A stretch of DNA of 64,000 bases from Hyphomicrobiales bacterium (GCA_900470775.1 UCBZ01000002.1:7501-71500), one strand, 5' to 3'; shown: positions 26,959 through 35,650, numbered from the stretch's first letter. Numbers and translations: made by a program. The notes: a model not told the origin generated them from the sequence alone.

Positions 26959-28242
26959 TTAGCGCCCGTAGAACCATTTCGCGGGGATGGTGACGATCTC
27001 CGGCACCAGGATCAGCAGGGCCAGCACGGCGAGCTGTGACAGCAGGAACGGCATGACGCCGCGAACGACCTTGTCCATCGAGATGTTGCCGACGGCGCAG
27101 ACGACGTTGAGGACCGTGCCGACCGGCGGCGTCAGCAGGCCGATGGCGTTGTTGATGATGAACATCACGCCGAAATAGACCGGGTCGATGCCGGCCTGCT
27201 TGACGATCGGCATCAACACCGGGGTCAGGATCAGCACGGTCGGGATGAAATCGAGCGCCGTGCCGACGACGACGACCAGCGCCATCATCGCCAGCATGAC
27301 CAGCGTCTTGTGCTCGATCAGCGGGCCGAGCAGGCTTGCGACCTGGGCCGGGATGTCGGCGATGGTGATCAGCCAGGCCGAGACCAGGGCGGCCGCGACC
27401 AGGAACATCACCGCGGCGGACGTCTTGAGCGAGGCCAGCAGCGCCGGACGCAGGTCGGCGAGCCCGAGTTCGCCATAGACGAAGGCGCCGACCAAGCCGG
27501 CATAGACTGCCGCGACCACGGCGGCTTCGGTCGGGGTAAAGGCGCCGGCCTTCATGCCGCCGATGATCAGGAAGGGCAGGCCGAGCGCCCAGATGCCGTC
27601 GAGCGCCGAGCGCGCGATTTCGCGAGGCCGAGCGCGGCTGGCGCGGGCAACGGGTTCGTCGCGGGCGACGACGAACCAGGTGATGACCAGCGCCAGTCCC
27701 ATCAGGATACCCGGCACGATGCCGGCCAGAAAGAGCCGCGTAATCGAGACGCCGGCAGCGACGCCGAAGACGACGAAGCCGATCGAGGGCGGGATCACCG
27801 GGGCGATGATGCCGCCGGCCGCGATCAGCCCGCCGGCGCGCGGCATGTCGTAGCCGGCCTGGCGCATCATCGGGATCAGGATGGCGGCCAGTGCGGCGGT
27901 GTCTGCGACGGCCGAGCCGGAGATCGAGGCCATGACCAGGGCGGCGATGACGGCGACATAGCCGAGCCCACCCTTGACGTGGCCGACCATGGTGACCGCC
28001 AGCGCGATGATGCGACGCGACAGGCCGCCGGCATTCATCAGTTCGCCGGCCAGCATGAAGAAGGGCACCGCCATCAGCGGGAAGGAATCGGCGCCGCCGA
28101 CGAGGTTTTGCGCGAGGATCTGCGAGTCGAAGCTGTCGAGCTGCAGCATCAACGCGACGCCGCAGACCAGGAGCGCGATCGCGATCGGCACGCCGAGCGC
28201 CATGGCGCCGATCAGCGAGCCCAGGAAAACGAGGACGGTCAC
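26959..28242 (-). CDS. TRAP transporter large permease (DctM), system 2
   Basis: This 427-residue multi-span protein has the DctM blocks FPLMAVPFFMLAGELMNAGG, SISGSAVADTAALAAILIPMM and GLLTPPVGTVLNVV. The start is a GTG at 28242 that overlaps the stop of the small permease gene (GTGA). The open frame continues upstream, but DctM homology starts here. It is co-transcribed with its DctQ and DctP partners. Confidence 0.93.
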   Translation of the reverse strand: MTVLVFLGSLIGAMALGVPIAIALLVCGVALMLQLDSFDSQILAQNLVGGADSFPLMAVPFFMLAGELMNAGGLSRRIIALAVTMVGHVKGGLGYVAVIAALVMASISGSAVADTAALAAILIPMMRQAGYDMPRAGGLIAAGGIIAPVIPPSIGFVVFGVAAGVSITRLFLAGIVPGILMGLALVITWFVVARDEPVARASRARPREIARSALDGIWALGLPFLIIGGMKAGAFTPTEAAVVAAVYAGLVGAFVYGELGLADLRPALLASLKTSAAVMFLVAAALVSAWLITIADIPAQVASLLGPLIEHKTLVMLAMMALVVVVGTALDFIPTVLILTPVLMPIVKQAGIDPVYFGVMFIINNAIGLLTPPVGTVLNVVCAVGNISMDKVVRGVMPFLLSQLAVLALLILVPEIVTIPAKWFYGR

Positions 28243-28802
28243 TTGCGCGCCTCCGCCTGCCCGATCTCGCGTTGCCTGGCCTCGAACGCCGCCATCTCCT
28301 CGGAATCGGCACCGATCACCAGGGCCGAATCCGGCATGCGCCCGGTGACGAGATCGAACAGGGCGATCAGGTTCAGCGCGCCGATGCCGAGCCCGCAGAG
28401 CAGCCCGGCGATATAGGTCACGGCGAGCGGAATGCCGGTGACCGGCGCGTAATTGTCGATGTTGATGACGCTCTGGCGCCAGCAGCCGGCGACCAGCAGC
28501 GCCATGCAAAACAACGACAGCGCTTCGGCGGCGACCCTGCACCACCAGCGGCCATTGCGGCCGAGCATGACGACGACGGTGGTCATGCCGAGATGGTTGC
28601 CGTCCTTGGCGACGAGGAAGGCGCCGCCGAAGGTCAGCCAGACGAAGATCATGCGTGAGGCTTCTTCGGACGTGGTGATACCGGAGCTGAAGACGTAGCG
28701 CAGCACGACGTTGCCGAAGACCATCGCGATCATCGCGACGAAGCCGATGATCAGCAGATTCTCGACGCTGCGCAGGAGGGCGGCCCGGATACGGCCGCTC
28801 AT
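28239..28802 (-). CDS. TRAP transporter small permease (DctQ), system 2
   Basis: The 187-residue protein has four membrane segments and the DctQ signature region SEEASRMIFVWLTFGGAFLVAKDGNHLGM. The tail (about 155-187) is polar and charged. It is the first gene of the minus-strand catabolic operon, so the operon promoter should lie in the 418-base gap before the divergent binding-protein gene. Confidence 0.92.
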   Translation of the reverse strand: MSGRIRAALLRSVENLLIIGFVAMIAMVFGNVVLRYVFSSGITTSEEASRMIFVWLTFGGAFLVAKDGNHLGMTTVVVMLGRNGRWWCRVAAEALSLFCMALLVAGCWRQSVINIDNYAPVTGIPLAVTYIAGLLCGLGIGALNLIALFDLVTGRMPDSALVIGADSEEMAAFEARQREIGQAEARK

Positions 28803-28938
28803 GGCCCGCCTCGCCGGTGATCCCTGCGCATGCGAAGACGCTGCCGGCTTTGCGCCAGCAGGGCGTGGTTTTTCACCATCGCCTTCTCCTCGTTCGTTTC
28901 CCTGGCCGTGGCGCTAAACCGCCCGGTCCCGATTATCT

Positions 28939-28951
28939 GTATGCAGCATAC
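28939..28951. promoter_or_regulatory. Candidate operator GTATGCAGCATAC
   Basis: This is a perfect 6-base inverted repeat around a central A, about 140 bases upstream of the DctQ start on the minus strand. Eleven of 13 positions recur in the copy at 29128-29140. Its function as an operator is inferred. Confidence 0.5.
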
Positions 28952-29127
28952 TGCGTGCGAAGGGCGTGTCAAACGCGGTTCGGCGCGTTGGCATAGTGCC
29001 GAACGAAAAGTTGCATGCAAGAAATTAAGGCCGTCAAGCGTGCCTCCGGAATGCTGGCCCAGCCATGGCTACATTCCCGGAGATGCTGTCTCCTCTCCAT
29101 CTTAGGCAACGCCAATGTCGGAATGCT

Positions 29128-29140
29128 GTATGCAGTATAT
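29128..29140. promoter_or_regulatory. Candidate operator GTATGCAGTATAT
   Basis: This is the second copy of the palindromic motif, about 80 bases before the binding-protein start on the plus strand. It keeps GTATGCAG and ATA but has two C-to-T changes in the right arm. Confidence 0.45.
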
Positions 29141-29220
29141 CTTGAGCGGGCGGGAGAAGCTGCTAATCTCGTCGGGCGGACCGCCGGTAAACGGGGCGGC
29201 CGATCCCTGGGGAGGGACGC

Positions 29221-30186
29221 ATGAAGCTCGTCGTAAAAGCTGCCATCGGCATGGCGGCAATTCTGGTTGCCGTCGGCCCGTCCTGGGCCTTCCCTGATCG
29301 TCCGATCCAGTTGATCGTGCCCTGGGCAGCGGGCGGCGGCATGGATTCCGTGATGCGCATCTTCGGGGCCGGCTTCGAGGCGGAGCTGAAGCAGCCCGTC
29401 AACATCGTCAATCGCACCGGTGGCGGCGGCATCACCGGTCACACCGCGATCGCGCTTGCCGCCCCCGACGGCTATGTCGTCGGCGGCATCAGCCCCGAAA
29501 TCTCCTTCTTCAAGACGCTGGGCATGGGCGAACTGACGATCGACAGCGTCGATGCCTTTTCACGCGTTTCGGTCATTCCTGCCGGCGTCACGGTCAAGGC
29601 CGACAGCCCCTACAAGACCATCGCGGACTATCTGAAGGCGGTGAAGGACAATCCCAAGGGCACGCTGATGGCGTCGGGAACAGGTGTCGGCGGCTCCTGG
29701 CACATCGCGTCGGGCGGCCTGCTCAAGGCGGCGGGCATGGCTCCGGACGCGGTGAAATGGGTTCCGAGCAATGGCGGCGCCCCGGCGCTCAACGATCTCG
29801 TCGCCGGCGGCCTCAGCGTCTTCACCGGCTCGCCGATCGAGGCCAAGGCCATGCTCGAGGCCGGGCGCGTGCGCACTCTCCTGCTGATGACCGCCGAGCG
29901 CCATCCGAACTTTCCCGACGTCCCGAGCGCGAAGGAAGCAGGCCTGGACTGGACCTATCAGAACTCGTTCGCGCTGGCCGGTCCCAAGGGCATTCCCGCT
30001 GACCGCCGCAAGATCCTGTTCGAGGCGGCCGCGCGAACGATGCAGCGCCCCGAGGTTCGCAAGGCCATGGCCGATCGCGGCATCACGCCGGTCTGGGATA
30101 AGCCGGAGGAGTTCGCGGCCTATGTCTCCACCTTCACCGAGCGCGGCAACGGCATCCTCCGCGATCTCGGTCTGGCGAAGAACTGA
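29221..30186 (+). CDS. Tripartite tricarboxylate transporter-type binding protein (Bug family)
   Basis: The 321-residue periplasmic binding protein has a signal peptide (MKLVVKAAIGMAAILVAVG to SWA). The Bug landmarks are PDRPIQLIVPWAAGGGMDSV, VNIVNRTGGGGITGH and VPSNGGAPALNDLVAGGL. No TctA/TctB membrane partners are nearby, which is common for Bug proteins; it may feed another transporter or act as a sensor. The divergent placement and shared operator-like sites tie it to the TRAP operon. GGGAGGGACGC precedes the ATG. Confidence 0.92.
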   Translation: MKLVVKAAIGMAAILVAVGPSWAFPDRPIQLIVPWAAGGGMDSVMRIFGAGFEAELKQPVNIVNRTGGGGITGHTAIALAAPDGYVVGGISPEISFFKTLGMGELTIDSVDAFSRVSVIPAGVTVKADSPYKTIADYLKAVKDNPKGTLMASGTGVGGSWHIASGGLLKAAGMAPDAVKWVPSNGGAPALNDLVAGGLSVFTGSPIEAKAMLEAGRVRTLLLMTAERHPNFPDVPSAKEAGLDWTYQNSFALAGPKGIPADRRKILFEAAARTMQRPEVRKAMADRGITPVWDKPEEFAAYVSTFTERGNGILRDLGLAKN

Positions 30187-30192
30187 GACGTT

Positions 30193-30224
30193 CCGCGGCC
30201 GGGATGCGGGCATTCCGGCCGCGG
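30193..30224. terminator. Perfect GC hairpin between convergent genes
   Basis: CCGCGGCCGG at 30193-30202 pairs perfectly with CCGGCCGCGG at 30215-30224 across a 12-base loop, 6 bases after the Bug gene stop and 7 bases before the YHS gene stop. There is no T-run, so it may be a bidirectional terminator or mRNA 3' end stabiliser. Confidence 0.6.
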
Positions 30225-30231
30225 CGTCGCT

Positions 30232-30699
30232 TCAGTGCGTGGTTTGCGGAAGCAGGTCCGGCCAGTTGGTGTCGGCCCGGGCGATATAGGTCTGGGTTTT
30301 CGCCAGCCAGGTCTTCCGTACGGCCAGGTCGTAGTTGAGATAGAGCCTCCCGTTCACGATCGACCAGGCTTCGGGCTCGATCTTGACGAGATAGCCCCGC
30401 GAGGTGCCATAGGCGCAGAAGCCGCCATAGGCCGGCAGATAGCGCTGCGGATCGGCCTCGAACAGCGCCTTGTGCTCGGCGCTGGCGAAACGCCAGGTCG
30501 CTCCGCCATGGTTCACCGAGAATTCCGGCTTGCCGGGGCGCGGGCCGCCATCGCGGAAATAGGCGACAGGGTCGTAGCCGCGGATCGCAAGCCCGTCCGG
30601 AGAGTTCAGGGTGTTGACCGGGCGGGGCGTATCGGCCCGGACGCCGGGTGCGGCCAGCACCGCGCCGGTCAGCAGTATGAAGCTTCGCCTGTTGAGCAT
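30232..30699 (-). CDS. YHS domain-containing exported protein
   Basis: The 155-residue protein starts MLNRRSFILLTGAVLAAPGVRA, a signal peptide with a possible twin-arginine motif (NRRSF). The mature part has the YHS pattern: AIRGYDPVAYF, FASAEHKALFEADPQRYLPAYGGFCAYGTS. YHS proteins are thought to bind metal or act in redox or copper contexts. It is the last gene of a five-gene minus-strand operon; GGGAG precedes the start. Confidence 0.88.
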   Translation of the reverse strand: MLNRRSFILLTGAVLAAPGVRADTPRPVNTLNSPDGLAIRGYDPVAYFRDGGPRPGKPEFSVNHGGATWRFASAEHKALFEADPQRYLPAYGGFCAYGTSRGYLVKIEPEAWSIVNGRLYLNYDLAVRKTWLAKTQTYIARADTNWPDLLPQTTH

Positions 30700-30725
30700 G
30701 GCAGTGTCTCCCTCGATGCGGGTGT

Positions 30726-31214
30726 TCAGGAGGTGCGCGCTTCCAGCGCTTCGAAGATATAGGCGGCGAGCCAGCCATAGATCGCGTGCCCGACGAGGCT
30801 CATGACCGAGAGGCGGGGCACGTCATTGAGCAGGAAATGCTGTCCGGCCAGCGGCGCGAAGAAGCCCAGTGCGATGAAGTAGGTGATCACGCCCCAGATC
30901 CAGCCATCGACCGGCATGCCGAAGCTCTTCACCCAGCGCGTCAGGAGCCAGTAGCCGAGCGGGTAGAACAGGAAGCCCGTGAGGAAATGCAGCAGCTTGG
31001 CCACCGGCGTCGACAGCGTCAGGCCGAACTGATGGGCAAACAGCGATTTCACCAGCTCCGGCGGCTCCAGCGGGTATTCGGCGAACCAGGCCGTCGGCAC
31101 GGCCGAGAACAGCTCCCAGAAGCCGAGCCCGGCGAAGCCGCCGAGGGCAAGGTTGATGACGGTCTGGCCGGAGGGCAGGGCAAGGCTGCGGCCGGCGATT
31201 GTGGTGGTGGTCAT
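30726..31214 (-). CDS. Four-span membrane protein of unknown function
   Basis: The 162-residue protein has about four hydrophobic segments (near 20-40, 75-95, 103-125, 135-157). A loop carries the aromatic stretch WFAEYPLEPPELVKSLFAHQFG, and the third segment includes GWIWGVITYFIALGFF. I do not recognise a family. It sits 26 bases before the YHS gene and 51 bases after the TPR gene in the same operon, with GGAGAA before its ATG, so a shared role in the sigma-factor-linked unit is likely. Confidence 0.75.
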   Translation of the reverse strand: MTTTTIAGRSLALPSGQTVINLALGGFAGLGFWELFSAVPTAWFAEYPLEPPELVKSLFAHQFGLTLSTPVAKLLHFLTGFLFYPLGYWLLTRWVKSFGMPVDGWIWGVITYFIALGFFAPLAGQHFLLNDVPRLSVMSLVGHAIYGWLAAYIFEALEARTS

Positions 31215-31265
31215 GATCTGGTTCTCCGTGTCGGGTGTTGGCGCGGGCGCGGTGAGCGCTGGATG

Positions 31266-32666
31266 TCAGTGGGCTATCGCGAGCGGGGTCGATGCGACGG
31301 CCAGCGCCGCGAGGCGGCCCGCGGGGCGGCTGCGCAGTTGCGCCAGGCGCCGGGCGGCGAAGAGGTTCGTGCCGCCGCGCCGGACGAGACGCTCGCCCAG
31401 CACATGGGCGGCGCGGTCATGCTGTCCGGCGCGGATCAGGCTCTCGGCATAGGCCTGCTCGAACAGGTCGCGCTGGGCATGGCTGCCGCCGATCGCGACG
31501 AGGCCGTTGCGGGCGGCACCGAGCAGGCGGGCGGCTTCCGTATAATCGCCCTCGCTGAAGGCGATCAGCCCGAAGGCTGATAACGCGCCGCTGTGGGCGG
31601 CCTCGCGGCGCTCGCCGCTGGGATGGGCATGCGCGTCCTGCGCCAGGCTGCGCGCGATGGCCTCGGCCCCGTCATGATGGCCGGCCCCGAGCAAGGAGAG
31701 GGCGTAATGCAGGTCGGCGAAGACGAGGCGGCCGTCATGAACCCGCGTCTCGGCCTTCGCGGCGAGCTCTTCCCAGCGATTGCCGACATCGACGCCGGCA
31801 TAATCCAGCCGCGCCAGCAGCGAGGCGCCATTGGCGATGTCGCGGTAGTCGTCGGTCGGCTCGGCGCGAAGCTCCTCGTCGTAAAGGCGCAGCACCTCGG
31901 CGGTCTCGCCGCGCTCCAGCCGGAACAAGGCGAGATGCCAGGCGATGTGGAAGCGCAGATTGTTGGCATGGGCGACATGGCGGCCGTCGCCCAGCCAGGC
32001 CACGCCTTCATCGGCCCGGCCGGTCATCTCCAGGACATGGGCGACGGCGTGGCGGCCCCATGCGTCGCGCGGGCTGAGCTCGACGGCGCGGCGGCCGGTG
32101 CGCTCGGCCTCGGCGTAGAAGCCGCGCTCCTCGAGCGCGAAGGCGTAGCAGCCATTGACATAGCCGGCGAGCGGATGGGTCGCGGGGAAGCGGGGCACGA
32201 CGCGGCGCAGGCTCGCCAGCATCTCGGCCTGGTCGCCGAGCAGGAAGCGCAGGCCATGGGCGAGCTTCAATGCCAGCACGTCGAAGGGGTGGGCGAGCAG
32301 GATCGCTTCCAGGCGCTGCGCTGCCTGCCGCGGCGCGTCGTCGAGCCAGAGCGCCAGCGCCTCGATCACCATGGTCTCGCGCCGGGTGATCGGCCGCAGC
32401 GCCGCGGAAGCGCGCGCCTTGACGAGGCAGTCGCGCGCCGGGCCGAGCAATTCGGAGCGGGCCAGCGAGAGCAGCATCATGCCTTTGGCGGCATGGGCCA
32501 GCGCGAAATCAGGGTCGGCCGCGAGCGTGCGCGCGAGATGCTCGGGCGTCGCCGCGGCGTGGGCCAGCAAGGCTTCGAGCGTGTCGTTCCAGGCGAGCCG
32601 GGCGCCATCATTCGCGGTGCTGATGCGGTCGCCGGAGAGGTCGTGATTGGAGTGGTCGGAAACCAT
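31266..32666 (-). CDS. TPR-repeat protein similar to tetratricopeptide repeat protein 38
   Basis: The 466-residue soluble protein is alpha-helical with repeated TPR-like pairs throughout (for example HLARTLAADPDFALAHAAKG, RFPATHPLAGYVNGCYAFAL, RHAVAHVLEMTGRADEGVAW). The layout resembles TTC38-type proteins found widely in bacteria with no known biochemical role. The frame is open to a GTG at 32699, but ATG at 32666 has GGAG six bases upstream and is preferred. It is the third gene of the ThDP-enzyme/OpgC operon, perhaps a scaffold. Confidence 0.82.
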   Translation of the reverse strand: MVSDHSNHDLSGDRISTANDGARLAWNDTLEALLAHAAATPEHLARTLAADPDFALAHAAKGMMLLSLARSELLGPARDCLVKARASAALRPITRRETMVIEALALWLDDAPRQAAQRLEAILLAHPFDVLALKLAHGLRFLLGDQAEMLASLRRVVPRFPATHPLAGYVNGCYAFALEERGFYAEAERTGRRAVELSPRDAWGRHAVAHVLEMTGRADEGVAWLGDGRHVAHANNLRFHIAWHLALFRLERGETAEVLRLYDEELRAEPTDDYRDIANGASLLARLDYAGVDVGNRWEELAAKAETRVHDGRLVFADLHYALSLLGAGHHDGAEAIARSLAQDAHAHPSGERREAAHSGALSAFGLIAFSEGDYTEAARLLGAARNGLVAIGGSHAQRDLFEQAYAESLIRAGQHDRAAHVLGERLVRRGGTNLFAARRLAQLRSRPAGRLAALAVASTPLAIAH

Positions 32667-32736
32667 GGGCTGCTCCATTGCGGCGCTCGTCGCGAGCACT
32701 CATCAGGGAGTTCGCAGCGAACCGATCAAACGGCGT

Positions 32737-33933
32737 TCAACTCACTTCACGGACGCGTGTCGGCAGGGCGATGGCGGCGGACTCCGAATTGGCCCGCGGC
32801 CGGGCTTCGGATTCGGGCGCCGGCTTGGCCCAGGGCGCGCTCTTGAACCAGCCGACCACGACCGCGACGCCGAGGATCAGCGCGACGCCGGTGAGATTGA
32901 GCAGGGCCACGACGAGCTCGCCGCGCCCGGCCATGTCGGCGGCGGTGCCCAGCAGCCGCGACAGCACGACGCTGGCGAGGAAGGCGGCGAGCGATTGCCT
33001 GCCGATCAGGATGAGCAGGTGCCCCGCTCCCCGGTCGAGCTGCCGGCGCCAGGGCTCGATCAGGCTCAGCACGAGATAGGCCAGCGCCAAAAAGTGCAGC
33101 ACGCGCAGGATGTGCAGGTTGCTCTTCTCGGCATCGGGCAGGATCAGCGCGCGCAGGGCCTGCGCTGCCGGCCAATGCTCGAGGATGCCCCAGAAGGAGA
33201 GCGGGACCGAGAGCGCGATGAAGATCGCAGCGCCCGTCATCAGGCGCCAGTCGCCGAGGTCAGGCACCGGCAGCCACTTCATCGCGATGAAGAAGCCGGT
33301 GAAGAAGATCAGTTGCCAGGCGAAGGGGTTGAGAAACCAGCCGGCGCCGTTCCAGGGATTGCCGGGCAGGTTGAGGCCCTCGCTCCAGACCAGCGCATAG
33401 AGCAGTCCGGCCAGCAGGAACGGCAAGGCGGCATGGACGCGCCTGAGCGCCATCATCACCGGCACCAGCGCCAGGATGACGAGATACATCGGCAGGATGT
33501 CGAGATAGTCGGGCTGCCAGGTCAGGGTGGCCAAGCCGAGCAGGGCGGTCTCCGCATCGCTCAGCAGCGGCGCGAATTGCTTGGCGACCTCGGCGAGGCC
33601 GAAGCTGCGATCGAGCAGCGCGGCGAGCGCGATCAGCGCCAGCACGACGCCGAGCTGGGCCCAGTAGACCTGCCAGATCCGGTAGGCGATGCGCGCCGTG
33701 CCGAGCGCGAGCCCGCGCCGGACGAAGACGCTGCCGAAAGCGAGCGCGCTGGCGATGCCCGAGCAGAAGACGAACAGTTCGGCTCCCGAGGAGAAGCCGA
33801 AGCGCGCCGGGATGAAGGCGTTCCAGCTGTTGTCCGGCACATGCGCGACGAAGATGATCAGCATCGTCAAGCCGCGGAAGAAATCGAGCCGCTCGTCGCG
33901 CGGCCGCTTCGTTGTCTGCGGAGCCTGCTGCAT
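32737..33933 (-). CDS. OpgC-domain membrane protein
   Basis: The 398-residue protein has about 10 membrane segments and begins ERLDFFRGLTMLIIFVAHVPDN, the RxDxxRG and histidine region of OpgC / acyltransferase-3-like enzymes. NSWNAFIPARFGFSSGAELFVFCSG is the typical second block. OpgC succinylates osmoregulated periplasmic glucans. No OpgGH genes are nearby, so the real acceptor is uncertain. The ATG overlaps the stop of the ThDP-enzyme gene (ATGA), an unexpected coupling of the two functions. Confidence 0.88.
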   Translation of the reverse strand: MQQAPQTTKRPRDERLDFFRGLTMLIIFVAHVPDNSWNAFIPARFGFSSGAELFVFCSGIASALAFGSVFVRRGLALGTARIAYRIWQVYWAQLGVVLALIALAALLDRSFGLAEVAKQFAPLLSDAETALLGLATLTWQPDYLDILPMYLVILALVPVMMALRRVHAALPFLLAGLLYALVWSEGLNLPGNPWNGAGWFLNPFAWQLIFFTGFFIAMKWLPVPDLGDWRLMTGAAIFIALSVPLSFWGILEHWPAAQALRALILPDAEKSNLHILRVLHFLALAYLVLSLIEPWRRQLDRGAGHLLILIGRQSLAAFLASVVLSRLLGTAADMAGRGELVVALLNLTGVALILGVAVVVGWFKSAPWAKPAPESEARPRANSESAAIALPTRVREVS

Positions 33934-35579
33934 CAGAAGGCTCCCTCATAGCTGTCGGCGTCGATCCGGCAGGCCAGCACGGTGAAGCCGCTGCGCCTGA
34001 ACGCGGCATCGGCCTCGCGCTGCAGGCTGTTGCGGTCGGAGATGGTCACGCCATGGCCCCCCATCGCCTGCGCCACCGCGGCGAAATCGGTCGCGCCGAA
34101 ATCGACTCCTAAGCGCTTCAACCCAAGCTGGCGCTGCTTCAGCGCGATCAGGCCGAGGCTCTGGTCGGCGAGCACGACGATGACGACGGGGAGGTCGAGG
34201 TCGCGCAGGGTCGCAAGTTCCCCGAGCACCATGTCGAGACCGGCATCGCCGACGAAGCAGAGCGTGTGGCGGTTCGAACCCAGTGCGGCGCCGGTGGCGA
34301 GCGGCAGCGCGCAGCCCATGGTGCAGAGCCCGGTCGATTGCAGCAGGCCGCGCGGCCGGTCGCAGGCCCAGATCTGGCTGAGCAGGATGCGGTGCGCGCC
34401 GGAATCGGCGGTCGCGACCGTGCCGGCCGGGGCGGTCTCGCGCAGGGTCTCGAACACCGCATGCGGCCCCCAGGCCCTAGGCGCGGCGAAGGCCCTGTGG
34501 AAGCTGTTCCGGATCGCGGCCGGCTCGCGCCCGGGCCATGTCGGCTTCGGCGGCAGCCCTTCGGAGAGCCGGGTCAGGATCGCGCCGACATCGCCCTCGA
34601 GCAGCACGGTCGATGCATGCATGCCGTGCTGGAGCGGCTCGGCGACGATGTCGATGACGCGCTTGTCGGCGGGCCAGGGATGGCGCCAGCCCTGGCGCAT
34701 CTCGATCGGGTCGTAACCCGCGAGTACGATCAGATCGGCGGCCTCGATCAGCGGGTGCACGATCTTGTCGGCTTTGGGCGACAGGCCGATGCCGCCGATC
34801 ACGCGCGGATCGCTCTCGGGCAGCAGACCCTTGGCCTTGTAGGTGGTGAGCAGCGGCGCGCCTGTCTGCGCCAGGAAGCGGTCGAGCGCCGCCGCGCCGC
34901 CCTGGGTGACGAGGTCGAGGCCGGCGATGACGAGCGGGGTCTTTGCGCTTGCGACCAATTCGCGGGCCAGGGTCAGGTCGGCGGGCAGGGAGGGCTGCGC
35001 CATCGGCATGGCCGGCGCAACCCGCCGCGGGCTGCGTGCCTCCGCGATCGAGATCGGCAGGTCGATATGCACAGGGCCGGGCCGGCCGCGCAGGGCGGCG
35101 GCGATGGCCTTCTCGACGACGAGGTCCTCGGTGCCGGGCGCTGCGCGGAACGTCGCCTTCACCAGCGGGCGCAGGACGGCCTGATGGTCGAAGACCTGAT
35201 GCGTGTAGCTCTCGGCCAGCGCATGGTCGACGCAGCCCGTGATGAAGATCAGCGGGACGCGATCCTGCTGCGCATTGGCGACGACGTTGACCGCGTTGGC
35301 GACGCCGGGGCCGAGCGTCGCGACCAGAACGGGCAGGGCGCCGGTCGTGTGCCAGAGCCCCTCGGCCATGAAGCCTGCAGCGTTTTCGTGCCGGGCGAGC
35401 AGGAAGCGGATGCCGGCGCGCTCCAGCGCATCGACCAGCGCGAGCACCTCGCCGCCGGGAATGCCGAAGGCGTGGGTCGCGCCCGCCGCCGCGAGCCGCT
35501 CGGCGACGAGGTCGGCGCCGGTGACGGTCTCGTCCCGGACCGTGCTGGTGTGGGCTGTCGCGATGGTTTCGTGGCGCAT
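33933..35579 (-). CDS. ThDP-dependent enzyme, acetolactate synthase-like
   Basis: The 548-residue protein has the three-domain layout of this superfamily. The N-terminal PYR domain carries the cofactor-activating Glu in ARHENAAGFMAEG; a central domain and a C-terminal PP domain follow. The PP metal motif is unusual: the normal GDG...NN reads GDAG at the first part and VLADQS where NNQ is expected, so the second Asn is Asp. The reaction may be a decarboxylation or carboligation, but I would not call it a biosynthetic acetolactate synthase because no small subunit is present. A GTAACC-N16-CGAT element sits about 40 bases upstream. Confidence 0.85.
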   Translation of the reverse strand: MRHETIATAHTSTVRDETVTGADLVAERLAAAGATHAFGIPGGEVLALVDALERAGIRFLLARHENAAGFMAEGLWHTTGALPVLVATLGPGVANAVNVVANAQQDRVPLIFITGCVDHALAESYTHQVFDHQAVLRPLVKATFRAAPGTEDLVVEKAIAAALRGRPGPVHIDLPISIAEARSPRRVAPAMPMAQPSLPADLTLARELVASAKTPLVIAGLDLVTQGGAAALDRFLAQTGAPLLTTYKAKGLLPESDPRVIGGIGLSPKADKIVHPLIEAADLIVLAGYDPIEMRQGWRHPWPADKRVIDIVAEPLQHGMHASTVLLEGDVGAILTRLSEGLPPKPTWPGREPAAIRNSFHRAFAAPRAWGPHAVFETLRETAPAGTVATADSGAHRILLSQIWACDRPRGLLQSTGLCTMGCALPLATGAALGSNRHTLCFVGDAGLDMVLGELATLRDLDLPVVIVVLADQSLGLIALKQRQLGLKRLGVDFGATDFAAVAQAMGGHGVTISDRNSLQREADAAFRRSGFTVLACRIDADSYEGAF

Positions 35580-35620
35580 GCTGTCGTCCCGGCTGGCCGC
35601 ACCGGCGGCTCGCCAGGAAG

Positions 35621-35646
35621 ATCGCGCGGCGAGGGCGTTTGGTTAC
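35621..35646 (-). promoter_or_regulatory. ECF-type promoter match for the ThDP/OpgC operon
   Basis: Read on the minus strand, GTAACC (35646-35641), 16 bases, then CGAT (35624-35621). The same GTAACC-N16-CGA architecture occurs before the anti-sigma gene at 37332-37357. It resembles the promoter I recall for Caulobacter SigF (GTAACC-N16-CGAA). It starts just past the stop of the esterase gene and leaves a leader of about 35 bases before the ThDP gene. Confidence 0.6.
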
Positions 35647-35650
35647 ATCT

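Larger units (their letters stand above)
28803..29220. promoter_or_regulatory. Divergent control region with paired palindromes
   Basis: The 418-base gap separates the TRAP operon (minus) from the Bug-type binding protein (plus). It contains a perfect odd palindrome GTATGC-A-GCATAC at 28939-28951, a second related copy GTATGCAGTATAT at 29128-29140, and TTGCATGCAA at 29011-29020. Paired operators of this size suit a GntR-family repressor. No such regulator lies beside the operon in this window. No convincing gene is present in the gap. Confidence 0.6.

Noticed and set aside
32647..33951. 434-codon open frame on the plus strand
   Set aside because: It is antisense to the OpgC-like gene and is extremely Gln/Arg/Asp-rich, a shadow of a membrane-protein coding strand.
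33933..35579. Annotating the ThDP enzyme as acetolactate synthase ilvB
   Set aside because: There is no regulatory small subunit, the cofactor motif is atypical, and the operon context is not branched-chain amino acid synthesis.
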